23,567 nucleotides of DNA from Hyphomicrobiaceae bacterium UBA4460 (lineage in GTDB: Bacteria; Pseudomonadota; Alphaproteobacteria; Rhizobiales; Methyloligellaceae), in the NCBI GenBank assembly GCA_002390155.1, contig DGOS01000092.1:1-23567 (forward strand). Direction: 5' to 3'. Both the position numbers and the translations under genes were made by a program. Positions 9,246-16,346 of this stretch are shown here, piece by piece (the first letter of the stretch is position 1; each line of letters starts with the position of its first letter). The notes below the pieces were generated by a model. The model worked only from the letters and a program-made list of their open reading frames with translations. It was not told the DNA's origin and did not search any database.

Positions 9246-9429
9246 AAGGCCATGCTACATCAGTTCCACCACCAGGGAAGAGGCAACGCTGAATTAAGGC
9301 GGCCCTGTCATTCTTCGCGCAAACGGTTCACGCAAGCGTGACGCAACTTGACCCTTCCAAGGTCGCGCCGTTTCCGTAGCAGCGCTAAATTTTCGCTCAA
9401 GTGTTCAGCCAATTTCTGAAGCAAGGTCT

Positions 9430-10302
9430 ATGTCAAGAATGAACGATTTTCTGTACCGCGCGGGGATGCTGCTTGCCCTGTCGGCATTTGGCGCGTTTCT
9501 AGGCGTCGCCCTCGGCACGCCCGGGCTTGCCGCATCGAAGGGGCAATCGCCTTGGTCGAAGCAGACCAATTCCAAGGTGCGGCTGGTGAGCGGGACGCTT
9601 GATGCAGACGGTACGCCTGCACTTTACGCCGGCGTTCAGCTTCGCATGGAGCCCGGTTGGAAAACCTATTGGCGCAACCCTGGTGATTCCGGCGTGCCGC
9701 CGACCTTCGACTGGACCGGTTCGAAGAACGTCAAAAGCGCCGAGGTGCTCTATCCCATGCCCCACCGTTTCGCCGACGCTGCAGGCACGGCGATCGGTTA
9801 CGACGACGAGGTGGTCTTTCCCGTCAAGATCACGCCGGAAAACGCGGGCGAACCCGTCACGCTGTCGCTGACTTTTGAGTACGGGCTCTGCAAGGATCTT
9901 TGCATTCCGAGTTCGGTTGATCTGCGCGCCCTGCTTCCGGCCGATCTCGGCAAGGGAGACGCCCTGCTGATTGAGCAGGCCAACGCGGTCGTCCCGGAAC
10001 CGGCGGGGCATGAAACGCTGCCACGCCTCGAAGCGGTCAAAGCAACGCTGGACGGTCCTGCGCCTGGTCTTGAGATCGACGCGTTGTTCGCGGACGGCGC
10101 CACGGCGACCGACCTCTTCGTCGCAAGTCCGGAGCTTCTCGTTCCTGTGCCCAAAGCGCTCGGGCCCCTCAAGGCCGGTAAGCAGCGGTTCGCCGTTGCC
10201 TTCGCGAGCGCAGAGGAGGCCGCCGCAGTCAAGGGCAAGCCGCTGACCTTCACGCTCGTCTCGAACGAAGGGGCGAGCGACACGGTCCGGACAGAGGAAT
10301 AG
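9430..10302 (+). CDS. Periplasmic DsbD N-terminal-domain-like protein
   Basis: A 290-residue exported protein matching the N-terminal periplasmic domain of DsbD/ScsB-type thiol:disulfide reductases. The N-terminus is a signal peptide (about residues 11-35, ending near GLAASKG). Family features follow: the motif EPGWKTYWRNPGDSG (about 74-88), the phrase LYPMPHRFADAAGTAIGYDD, and a cysteine pair in YGLCKDLCIP (C154 and C158, CxxxC) that would exchange electrons. The membrane domain and C-terminal thioredoxin domain of full DsbD are absent, and no partner is encoded nearby. AAGGT precedes the ATG. It may act as a stand-alone periplasmic thiol-transfer protein, but that is inference. Confidence 0.88.
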   Translation: MSRMNDFLYRAGMLLALSAFGAFLGVALGTPGLAASKGQSPWSKQTNSKVRLVSGTLDADGTPALYAGVQLRMEPGWKTYWRNPGDSGVPPTFDWTGSKNVKSAEVLYPMPHRFADAAGTAIGYDDEVVFPVKITPENAGEPVTLSLTFEYGLCKDLCIPSSVDLRALLPADLGKGDALLIEQANAVVPEPAGHETLPRLEAVKATLDGPAPGLEIDALFADGATATDLFVASPELLVPVPKALGPLKAGKQRFAVAFASAEEAAAVKGKPLTFTLVSNEGASDTVRTEE

Positions 10303-10376
10303 CCGAGGCCCGGTTGGCGTCCCAAAGGTGAGCCGGTAAGGTGCCTCGCGAAAGTCAGTATTGAGGAGACTCCCCG

Positions 10377-10862
10377 ATGAGCATTGCCGTAGGAGACCGC
10401 CTGCCGGACGTCACGTTCCGGGTTTTCGATGATGAAGGCATCCAGAGTCTGTCGACCAAGGAGATCTTCGGCGGCAAGAAGGTCGTGCTGTTCGCGGTGC
10501 CCGGCGCCTTCACGCCCACCTGTCACTTGAAGCATCTGCCGGGCTTCATCGAGAAAGCCGGCGTCTTCAAGCAGAAGGGGATCGACACCGTGGCCTGCGT
10601 CGCCGTGAACGATCCGTTCGTGCTCGATGTCTGGGGCAAGGCTGCAGGCGCCGAAGGCAAGGTCATGCTCCTGTCCGACGGCAATTGCGAGTTCACGAAT
10701 GAAATCGGCATGGGCTTCGATGGCAGCGCCATCGGGCTCGGCACAAGGTCGAAGCGCTATGCCATGGTCGTCGACGATGGCGTGGTAACGGTGCTGCACA
10801 CCGAAGACTCGCCGGGTGTCGCGGAGGTCTCTACCGCCGAGGCGATCCTGCAAGAGGTCTGA
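10377..10862 (+). CDS. Peroxiredoxin, Prx5 type
   Basis: A 161-residue thiol peroxidase of the Prx5 subfamily, which reduces hydrogen peroxide and organic hydroperoxides in the cytoplasm. The active-site motif PGAFTPTC is intact, with peroxidatic C49 and the family's TCHLKHLPGF context. Two further cysteines (C74 and C104) could serve in resolution, and the conserved arginine lies in GTRSKRYAMVVDDG. A strong GAGGAGA ribosome binding site precedes the ATG. The stop codon abuts the rnhA stop, forming TGATCA at 10860-10865, so the two convergent genes have no spacer. Glutathione or glutaredoxin is the usual reductant in this subfamily; nothing here shows which. Confidence 0.95.
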   Translation: MSIAVGDRLPDVTFRVFDDEGIQSLSTKEIFGGKKVVLFAVPGAFTPTCHLKHLPGFIEKAGVFKQKGIDTVACVAVNDPFVLDVWGKAAGAEGKVMLLSDGNCEFTNEIGMGFDGSAIGLGTRSKRYAMVVDDGVVTVLHTEDSPGVAEVSTAEAILQEV

Positions 10863-11312
10863 TCAGCGGTTCAGGAAAGGCGCCATGCCTTCGCGCGCCA
10901 GTTCGTCCGCGCGCTCGTTGTCGTCGTGACCGACATGACCCTTCACCCAGTGCCAGCGCACGGTGTGGCGCGTCTCGGCTTCCTCCAAGCGCTGCCATAG
11001 TTCGATATTCTTGACCGGCTTCTTGTCCGCGGTGCGCCAGCCGTTCCGCTTCCAGCCCTTGATCCAGCTCGTGATGCCGCCGCGCATATAGCTGGAGTCC
11101 GTGTAGAGATCGACATCGGACGAAACCTTCAGAGCCTCAAGGGCCTCGATGGCCGCTGTCAGCTCCATGCGGTTATTGGTGGTCATGGTCTCGCCGCCCT
11201 TAATCTCCTTGCGATGCGAGCCCGATTCCAAGATCGCGCCCCAGCCGCCGGGGCCCGGATTGCCCGAGCAAGCGCCGTCGGTGTGGATGACCACCTTAGG
11301 CAGCGTCCCCAC
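10863..11312 (-). CDS. rnhA: Ribonuclease HI
   Basis: Ribonuclease HI cleaves the RNA strand of RNA-DNA hybrids during replication and R-loop removal. The 149-residue protein keeps all four carboxylates: D12 in [17 protein letters not shown]50 in [10 protein letters not shown]72 in YTDSSYM and D136 in ERADELA. The catalytic-loop histidine is H126 in WVKGHVGHD. Basic residues in [18 protein letters not shown] match the substrate-binding handle. Translation starts at a GTG two bases after the thrB stop, so it is the last gene of an ispH-thrB-rnhA operon and is probably translationally coupled. Its end touches the peroxiredoxin stop. Confidence 0.97.
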   Translation of the reverse strand: MGTLPKVVIHTDGACSGNPGPGGWGAILESGSHRKEIKGGETMTTNNRMELTAAIEALEALKVSSDVDLYTDSSYMRGGITSWIKGWKRNGWRTADKKPVKNIELWQRLEEAETRHTVRWHWVKGHVGHDDNERADELAREGMAPFLNR

Positions 11313-11314
11313 GC

Positions 11315-12283
11315 TTAATGCTCCCCAATTCCGTAGTCGCGATACGAAGTCACGCTTTGGTGGAAGCGCAGCTTGCGCAAATACTCGTTCGGGTCCTTGG
11401 TCTTCACCAGCGCGTTCGCGTCCGTGTTGAGAAGATCGTAGGTGCGGGTCAGCAAGAAGCGTAAGGCCGCGCCCCGCGCCAGCAACGGCAGCGCATCGAG
11501 CTCGGCGTGCGTGAGCGGACGCACGCGCTCATAAGCTTGCAGCATGGCGCGCGCTTTGGTGATGTTGAACGAGGCATCAGGCTCGAAGCACCACGCGTTC
11601 AGGCACACCGCGACGTCGTAAGCCAGCATGTCGTTGCAGGCGAAATAGAAGTCAATCAGTCCGGAGAGCTTGTCGTCGAGAAAGAACACGTTGTCCGGAA
11701 ACAGGTCCGCGTGAATGACGCCTTCCGGCAAACCGGAAGCCCAATTCGCGCCGAGATGATCGAGCTCGCCGGCGATCTCGTCCTTGAGTCCCGGAATGAC
11801 GCCGTCGGCAGAATCGCGCACCTCGTCGAACAACTCCCGCCAGCCGGGCAGGGACAGATCGTTGGCCCGTTGCATGTCGAAGTCGAGGCCGGCGAGATGA
11901 AATTGCGCCAGCCCCGCGCCGAGACCGGCGCAATGGGCGATGCCCGGCCTGCGCACCCACAAGCCTTCCAGGAAGCTGATCAATACGGCAGGCCGCCCTG
12001 CCAACTCGCGCAGGATGCGGTCCTCCCGGTCACGCACCGGAAGCGGGCATGAAATGCCGTGTGCCGCGAGGTGTTCCATCAACCCCAGGAAATAGGGGAG
12101 GTCCTCAGGGCGCACGCGCTTCTCGTAGAGCGTGAGGATGAAGGGCCCGGCCTCGGTATGAACGAGGTAGTTCGAGTTCTCCACGCCTTCGGCGATGCCC
12201 TTGAACGAGGTCAGCGCGCCGATGTCGTAGCTGGCAATGAAGACATCGAGTTCTTCATCAGAGACGTCCGTATAGACAGCCAT
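11315..12283 (-). CDS. thrB: Homoserine kinase (ThrB, APH-fold)
   Basis: Homoserine kinase phosphorylates homoserine to O-phosphohomoserine, the substrate of threonine synthase. This 322-residue protein is the aminoglycoside-phosphotransferase-fold type typical of alphaproteobacteria, not the GHMP-kinase type of enterobacteria. Visible features are the N-terminal family segment [20 protein letters not shown], the catalytic loop [11 protein letters not shown] (HxDxxxxN) and the metal-binding Asp in [12 protein letters not shown]. It sits one base after ispH and two bases before rnhA, a tight operon. Its pathway partner thrC lies about 8 kb away on the other strand. Confidence 0.96.
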   Translation of the reverse strand: MAVYTDVSDEELDVFIASYDIGALTSFKGIAEGVENSNYLVHTEAGPFILTLYEKRVRPEDLPYFLGLMEHLAAHGISCPLPVRDREDRILRELAGRPAVLISFLEGLWVRRPGIAHCAGLGAGLAQFHLAGLDFDMQRANDLSLPGWRELFDEVRDSADGVIPGLKDEIAGELDHLGANWASGLPEGVIHADLFPDNVFFLDDKLSGLIDFYFACNDMLAYDVAVCLNAWCFEPDASFNITKARAMLQAYERVRPLTHAELDALPLLARGAALRFLLTRTYDLLNTDANALVKTKDPNEYLRKLRFHQSVTSYRDYGIGEH

Positions 12284-12284
12284 G

Positions 12285-13277
12285 TTATGCCGCCGGCACG
12301 TCTCTTAAGGGGCGGGGAAGCTTGAAGGAGATGTTCTCCTCCGCCGTAGTCACCGTTTCGACGCGCACGTCGAAGCGCTTCCTGAACGCGTCGATGATGT
12401 CGTCCACCAGCACTTCGGGCGCGGAGGCGCCTGCCGTGATGCCGAGCCGGCCGATCCCGTCGAACACGCTCCAGTCGATCTCGGCCGCGCGTTCCATCAG
12501 CATGGCGCGCGGGCAGCCGGCACGTTCAGCCACCTCCACGAGGCGCAGCGAATTCGAGCTATTTGGCGAGCCAACCACGATCATCCGGTCGCATTTTGCC
12601 GCGATTCGCTTCACCGCGTCTTGCCGGTTCGTGGTGGCGTAGCAAATATCGTCCTTGCGGGGCACGGCGATGTTCGGAAACCGCTCCCGCAGCACGTCCA
12701 TGATTTCCTTGGTGTCGTCCACCGAGAGCGTGGTCTGGGTGATGACGGCAAGCCGGCCGGGATCCTTCGGCGTGAAGGCCTGGGCGTCGCCGATGGTCTC
12801 GATCAGATGCACCGCGCCCGGCGGAAGCTGGCCGGTGGTGCCGATCACCTCCGGATGGCCGGCATGGCCGATAAGGAGGATCTCCGCGCCGTCCTCATAG
12901 AGCCGCTCCGCCTCGATATGCACTTTGGAGACGAGCGGACAGGTGGCGTCCAGCACGAACATGTCGCGGTTCTGAGCCGCCTCGGGCACCGCCTTGGGCA
13001 CGCCATGGGCGGAAAACACGATGGGCGCCTCGGTATCCGGGATTTCGTCCAATTCTTCGACGAAAACTGCCCCCTTGGCCCTGAGGGTCTCGACGACATA
13101 GCGGTTATGGACGATGGCATGGCGGACATAGACGGGCGCGCCGAATTTCTCGAGCGCCAGCTCCACGATCTGAATCGCCCGGTCGACGCCGGCGCAGAAT
13201 CCGCGCGGGCTGGCGAGATAGATCGTCAAGGCGGGACGTCCGTCGGACCGTCCGTTCGCGTGGTTTATGCCGGTCAT
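12285..13277 (-). CDS. ispH: 4-hydroxy-3-methylbut-2-enyl diphosphate reductase
   Basis: IspH (LytB) is the [4Fe-4S] enzyme that makes IPP and DMAPP in the final step of the MEP pathway. The three cluster cysteines are present: C28 in [10 protein letters not shown]113 in LDATCPLV and C212 in [11 protein letters not shown]. The catalytic Glu lies in GHPEV (E143), and substrate-binding stretches TQTTLS and SPNSSNS are intact. The frame is open 37 codons further upstream. I chose the ATG at 13277 because GGAG lies 5 bases before it and the remaining 330 residues fit the family. The extension would be unconserved. It heads the ispH-thrB-rnhA operon, divergent from the lipoprotein gene. Confidence 0.97.
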   Translation of the reverse strand: MTGINHANGRSDGRPALTIYLASPRGFCAGVDRAIQIVELALEKFGAPVYVRHAIVHNRYVVETLRAKGAVFVEELDEIPDTEAPIVFSAHGVPKAVPEAAQNRDMFVLDATCPLVSKVHIEAERLYEDGAEILLIGHAGHPEVIGTTGQLPPGAVHLIETIGDAQAFTPKDPGRLAVITQTTLSVDDTKEIMDVLRERFPNIAVPRKDDICYATTNRQDAVKRIAAKCDRMIVVGSPNSSNSLRLVEVAERAGCPRAMLMERAAEIDWSVFDGIGRLGITAGASAPEVLVDDIIDAFRKRFDVRVETVTTAEENISFKLPRPLRDVPAA

Positions 13278-13436
13278 CGGCGCTCCAGAAAATGGCCTTT
13301 TCCGGGCCATGGGCGGCTCAAGTCTGGCCTTGTCGGTCCTACCGCTGGCGGGATAGTTTGGCGGCCAGCGAAGGGCCCGGAAACTCACAAGATTTCATGC
13401 GAAGTCTTGCGTCGAGCCCGGGCATATCAGGCGCGG

Positions 13437-14090
13437 ATGCCTGGCATGTCAAGCCAAGGACGGGCGGAGTTGAGGCGGATCGAAGGACTTTCGTGGCTGC
13501 GGACGATCGGGCTTTGCGGATTGCTGGCCTGCCTTCCGGCTATGGCTGGTTGCGGCGGTGGAGCCGTCTCCAACCCCTTCGGCTCGAGCGAAACCACGGG
13601 GTACTCCAGCGAAAGGTTGCCGGACAGTGTGCCCGACGCCCAAATCGCCCAGGCGCCCGCAGCCGCGACCACGTCCCCGGACGGCAAATCCCTCGACTGC
13701 CCGCAAGTCGTTGCCTGGCCCAACGAGCGCTTGCGCACAATTTACCAGAATGGTCATGACGGCGATCAGATGTACGTCGTCAATCGCACCGAGATCACCA
13801 AGCTGTCGCGCGAATGCCGGGTCTATGGCGGCCAGGTCGTCGTCAAATACGGCTTCGCCGGCCGCGTACTGTTAGGGCCCAAGGGCAAGCCGGGCAGGGT
13901 GAGCGCGCCGGTCAGCGTCCGCGCGGCGGGTCCCAACAAGCAGACCCTGGCCAACGACAGAATGACGGTCTCCGCCACCATTCCGCCGGGCAAGACGTCC
14001 GGCTACTTCTCCATGGTGCGGCAGATGTCTCTTCAAGTTCAGTACGGATCCAGGCTCGAGGACTACAAGATCTTCGTGGCGCTGAAGTAG
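13437..14090 (+). CDS. Hypothetical lipoprotein
   Basis: A 217-residue predicted lipoprotein of unknown role. After a basic N-terminus comes a hydrophobic stretch (about residues 19-34) ending in a lipobox-like AMAGC, then a low-complexity Gly/Ser/Pro linker. A compact domain follows from about residue 85 (DGKSLDCPQVVAWPNERLRT onward). It contains two more cysteines (in LDCPQ and RECRVYG) and a beta-rich pattern with VNRTEITKLSRECRVYGGQ. The frame is open far upstream, antisense to ispH. I chose ATG 13437 (or 13446) because it directly precedes the signal peptide and has CAGG upstream. The next gene starts 13 bases after the stop, so the two exported proteins may be co-expressed. Confidence 0.82.
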   Translation: MPGMSSQGRAELRRIEGLSWLRTIGLCGLLACLPAMAGCGGGAVSNPFGSSETTGYSSERLPDSVPDAQIAQAPAAATTSPDGKSLDCPQVVAWPNERLRTIYQNGHDGDQMYVVNRTEITKLSRECRVYGGQVVVKYGFAGRVLLGPKGKPGRVSAPVSVRAAGPNKQTLANDRMTVSATIPPGKTSGYFSMVRQMSLQVQYGSRLEDYKIFVALK

Positions 14091-14103
14091 ACGCTTGGGC
14101 CCG

Positions 14104-14871
14104 ATGCGCAAGCGCTTCCTCCAGATTGGCCTCGTGCTTTTGACGGCCGTGGCTGCCTCCGGTGTAGCCCGCGCCGATGCTTGCCGCGATGCACGGTACG
14201 AGCGCGCACGCTACATCGTCTGCACGTTCGATCCTGCCAAGGACGACCTAAAACTCTACTGGCGTGGGCAAGACGGGCGCGCGTTCCGCACCTTCGATGC
14301 GCTCGCAAGTGAGCTCGAAGAACAGGGGCAGTCGTTACAGTTCGCCATGAACGGCGGTATGTACGAAGACGATTTCAGCCCCGTGGGGCTCTATGTCGAG
14401 AACGGCAGGCGGCTGGCGAAGATCAACCGCAAGATCGTCAGAGGCAGGCCGAGCCAGGTGCCGAACTTCTACAAGAAGCCGAACGGCGTGTTCTATTTTG
14501 GCGACGACGGCGCGGGCGTGCTTCCCACGGAACGCTATATCGAGACGCGGCCCAAGGCGCAGTTTGCCACCCAGTCGGGCCCGATGCTGGTGATCGACGG
14601 GAAAATCCATCCGGCGTTCCTCGTCAAGTCGAAGGACTTTAAGCCGCGCAACGGTGTCGGCGTTTCGCCCGACGGCAAGGCGCATTTCGTCATGACCCGC
14701 GGCCGGGTGAGCTTCTATGAGTTCGCACAGTTCTTCCGCGACGGGCTCGGCACGCAGAACGCGCTGTTCCTAGACGGCGGCTCCGCGCCCGGCATCTATG
14801 CGCCCGGCCTTCGCCGCAACGATGCGCCCTCTCACGGCGGCTATGGGCCGATCATTGCGGTCGTGGAGTAG
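14104..14871 (+). CDS. Exported phosphodiester glycosidase family protein
   Basis: A 255-residue exported protein of the phosphodiester glycosidase (NAGPA, YigE-like) family. A signal peptide covers about residues 1-25 (RKRFLQIGLVLLTAVAASG, then ARADA). Family landmarks are FAMNGGMYEDDFSPVGLYVE near residue 80, the ATQSGPMLVIDGKI segment, RNGVGVSP and the C-terminal LFLDGGSAPGIYAPGL, which together form the conserved Asn/Asp/Gly active-site region. A TTG at 14095 is in frame, but the ATG at 14104 directly precedes the basic signal peptide and is preferred. The substrate is unknown. It follows the lipoprotein gene closely. Confidence 0.88.
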   Translation: MRKRFLQIGLVLLTAVAASGVARADACRDARYERARYIVCTFDPAKDDLKLYWRGQDGRAFRTFDALASELEEQGQSLQFAMNGGMYEDDFSPVGLYVENGRRLAKINRKIVRGRPSQVPNFYKKPNGVFYFGDDGAGVLPTERYIETRPKAQFATQSGPMLVIDGKIHPAFLVKSKDFKPRNGVGVSPDGKAHFVMTRGRVSFYEFAQFFRDGLGTQNALFLDGGSAPGIYAPGLRRNDAPSHGGYGPIIAVVE

Positions 14872-14876
14872 ACGGG

Positions 14877-15184
14877 TCAACGGGTCTTGCTCACCGCGAT
14901 GGCGGCCTCATTTCGGCGCAAGAATGGCAGGGTGAACGGCGCATCGTAGTAGAGGCTATAGGTCTGCCCGTCAGGCTTCCAGCCTGAGCCCTTCAGGCCT
15001 TCGAGAAGCTCTTGTCCTTGTCGGCAGCATTTCCGCGTGCTCCCGAATAGCGCAGCGCGGCGATCGTTCTGGCCGGGACTGCCAGAAGCTGGACGCGGGC
15101 GTCGATCGGTTGAGGCGGCGCGACGGTGTTGTGCTTCGCCGGCAGGAAGAAGCGCATCATGCCGTCGTGCTGAGACGTTTGCAC
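14877..15184 (-). pseudogene. SOUL-family heme-binding protein remnant
   Basis: Reading the minus strand gives a decayed SOUL-type heme-binding protein. An upstream fragment (15184 to 14993) encodes MRFFLPAKHNT, then PQPIDARVQLLAVPARTIAA and LRYSG, the centre of the family. Near 15009-15020 the frame shifts. The other frame continues with ELLEGLKGSGWKPDG, QTYSLYYDAPFTLPFLRRNE and AAIAVSKTR before a stop at 14877-14879, which is the family's C-terminal end. The expected N-terminal half (about 100 residues) is absent, and the fasciclin gene occupies that position. I therefore see both a 5' deletion and a frameshift. The rest of the 14872-15235 gap (15185-15235) holds nothing I recognise. Confidence 0.8.
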
Positions 15185-15235
15185 CCGCGGACCCCTGAAA
15201 CGGGAGCCCGCGCCATCCGGTTGGCTTTGCGGGGG

Positions 15236-15733
15236 TTAGCTCTTCGGCGGCAGGATCACCGTGTCGATGACATGGATGACGCCATTCGACGCGGGGATGT
15301 CCACCTTGGTAACCTTGGCGTTGTTCACCATCGCCGTGTCGCCCTTGACGTTGATGTCGACCATCTTGCCGTTCACGGTCTTGACCTCGTCGAGCTTAAC
15401 GACGTCGGCGGCCTTAACCGTTCCAGGAACGACGTGATAGGTGAGGACCGCGACGAGCTGATCCTTGTTTTCGGGCTTCAGCAGATTCTCCACCGTGCCC
15501 GCCGGTAGTTTGGAGAACGCCTCGTCTGTGGGGGCGAAGACGGTGAACGGCCCGTCGCCCTTCAACGTGCCGACTAGGCCGGCCGCATCGAGAGCGCTGG
15601 CCAGCGTCTTAAACTGTCCGGTGGCGACCGCCGTGTCGACGATATCCTTCTCAGCCGCGCGTGCCACCGCGCCGCTCAGGAACAGCGCCATGAGGACCGC
15701 CGAGGCGGCCACAAATCTAATAAGTCTCGACAT
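15236..15733 (-). CDS. Secreted fasciclin (FAS1) domain protein
   Basis: A 165-residue exported protein with a single FAS1 domain, a fold associated with adhesion and cell-surface interaction. A signal peptide spans about residues 1-27 ([20 protein letters not shown], then AVARA). The FAS1 landmarks appear in order: [17 protein letters not shown] (H1 box), the central TYHVVPG (YH motif) and the C-terminal [14 protein letters not shown] (H2 box). The ATG has AAGGA upstream. The 5' region within about 160 bases contains a strongly structured element (15766-15891) that would lie in the leader if transcription starts beyond it. The downstream neighbour is the SOUL pseudogene. Confidence 0.95.
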   Translation of the reverse strand: MSRLIRFVAASAVLMALFLSGAVARAAEKDIVDTAVATGQFKTLASALDAAGLVGTLKGDGPFTVFAPTDEAFSKLPAGTVENLLKPENKDQLVAVLTYHVVPGTVKAADVVKLDEVKTVNGKMVDINVKGDTAMVNNAKVTKVDIPASNGVIHVIDTVILPPKS

Positions 15734-15765
15734 ACTTCCTTGCTCCTTTTTTCACGCATTTCACG

Positions 15766-15891
15766 AACCGACCCCAGTTGGGGGGCGCGGGACCCACTGG
15801 TGCGGCTTCGAGAAGACTCCGGAGCGGGGGGAAAGCTCCGGAGCCCTCGTTCCGCTCCACGGGTGGGGGCCTGTAGGAAGCGGGGTCGGTT
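15766..15891. other. 126-bp structured intergenic element (nested inverted repeats)
   Basis: A perfect 10-bp inverted repeat (15766-15775 with 15882-15891) encloses a second, nearly continuous set of pairings. These are 15793-15797 with 15863-15867, 15798-15800 with 15857-15859, 15802-15805 with 15852-15855, 15809-15812 with 15846-15849, and a perfect 9-bp stem (15817-15825 with 15835-15843). The whole can fold into one long rod with an asymmetric internal loop after the outer stem. No T-run follows, so it is not a standard terminator. It lies 32 bases upstream of the fasciclin ATG on the minus strand and also upstream of the small plus-strand gene. It fits a structured leader, a small RNA or a cruciform; I recognise no known family. 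Confidence 0.6.
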
Positions 15892-15987
15892 GACGATCTA
15901 ACGATTAACGTGAAATAAGTGATTTACAAGCACGAAAATCGCTCATATCCTTCATTTGAATTTGATCAGTTCCCGGGAGATGGCTGT

Positions 15988-16299
15988 TTGTCTGGAAAAC
16001 GAAGGATTGAAAGGCTGAGCTGGATTGCGTTCGCGCTTTTTGTCACAGCGCCCCTCGCGCCCATCGTCGCACTGGCCGAGGAGGAGGCTCTCGTTGTGCC
16101 GGGCGCCGACCAATCCGCCGGACCGGCGCGGCGGACAGGCGTTGGATTCGAGTTCCGGCGGAAGTTGGCTGTTGTCGACAATCCGTATTGCGACATCCGG
16201 ACCTACATCCTGCCGCACTTTCCGCAGCAAGCCTCTTCGACACGGACTGACGACGACCGCGCGGTCATCGTCATTGATGCATTGATGCATCGATGCTGA
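15988..16299 (+). CDS. Possible small exported protein, unknown
   Basis: A candidate 103-residue protein read from a TTG at 15988, preceded by GGGAG at 15975-15979 with an 8-base gap. I do not recognise it. The N-terminus is basic (SGKRRIERLS), then a hydrophobic run WIAFALFVTAPLAPIVALA and an acidic EEE follow, so it looks like a signal peptide with cleavage near VALA. The remainder has a short charged middle, a lone cysteine in NPYCDIRTYILPHFP and ends ALMHRC. A GTG at 15919 would give a longer form without an evident ribosome binding site. A competing frame on the minus strand (15952-16455) has no such features. The stop is 47 bases before the MerR/B12 gene. Confidence 0.42.
   Translation: MSGKRRIERLSWIAFALFVTAPLAPIVALAEEEALVVPGADQSAGPARRTGVGFEFRRKLAVVDNPYCDIRTYILPHFPQQASSTRTDDDRAVIVIDALMHRC
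16273..16296. repeat. Three tandem 8-bp repeats upstream of CarH-like gene
   Basis: ATTGATGC, ATTGATGC and ATCGATGC follow each other without gaps, ending 50 bases before the start codon of the MerR/B12 regulator and overlapping the end of the possible small gene. A direct-repeat operator for autoregulation is possible. The overlap with a coding tail also allows a chance tandem repeat. Confidence 0.45.
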
Positions 16300-16346
16300 A
16301 GTCGAGCGCGCGAACAATATCGCGCGCAAGGCTCTGGAGGACTGAG

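Noticed and set aside
13278..13388. N-terminal extension of IspH
   Set aside because: It has no similarity to the family, and GGAG 5 bases before the ATG at 13277 fits the shorter form.
12621..13436. Long upstream extension of the lipoprotein frame, antisense to ispH
   Set aside because: The conserved part starts with the signal peptide after 13437; the extension lies antisense to conserved ispH and has no recognisable motifs.
15185..15235. CCGC-GCC / GGC-GCGG pairing after the fasciclin stop on the minus strand, as a terminator
   Set aside because: The stem has a bulge, and no T-run follows; support is too weak to list it.
15766..15891. Structured element as SRP (4.5S) RNA or a known riboswitch
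   Set aside because: The conserved SRP apical motif (GGAAGG...GCAGCC type) is absent, and I recognise no riboswitch core; I leave it unassigned.
15890..15918. TTGACG with a downstream AT-rich stretch as a promoter for the small gene
   Set aside because: The -35-like hexamer is good, but no -10 element at proper spacing matches more than two or three positions.
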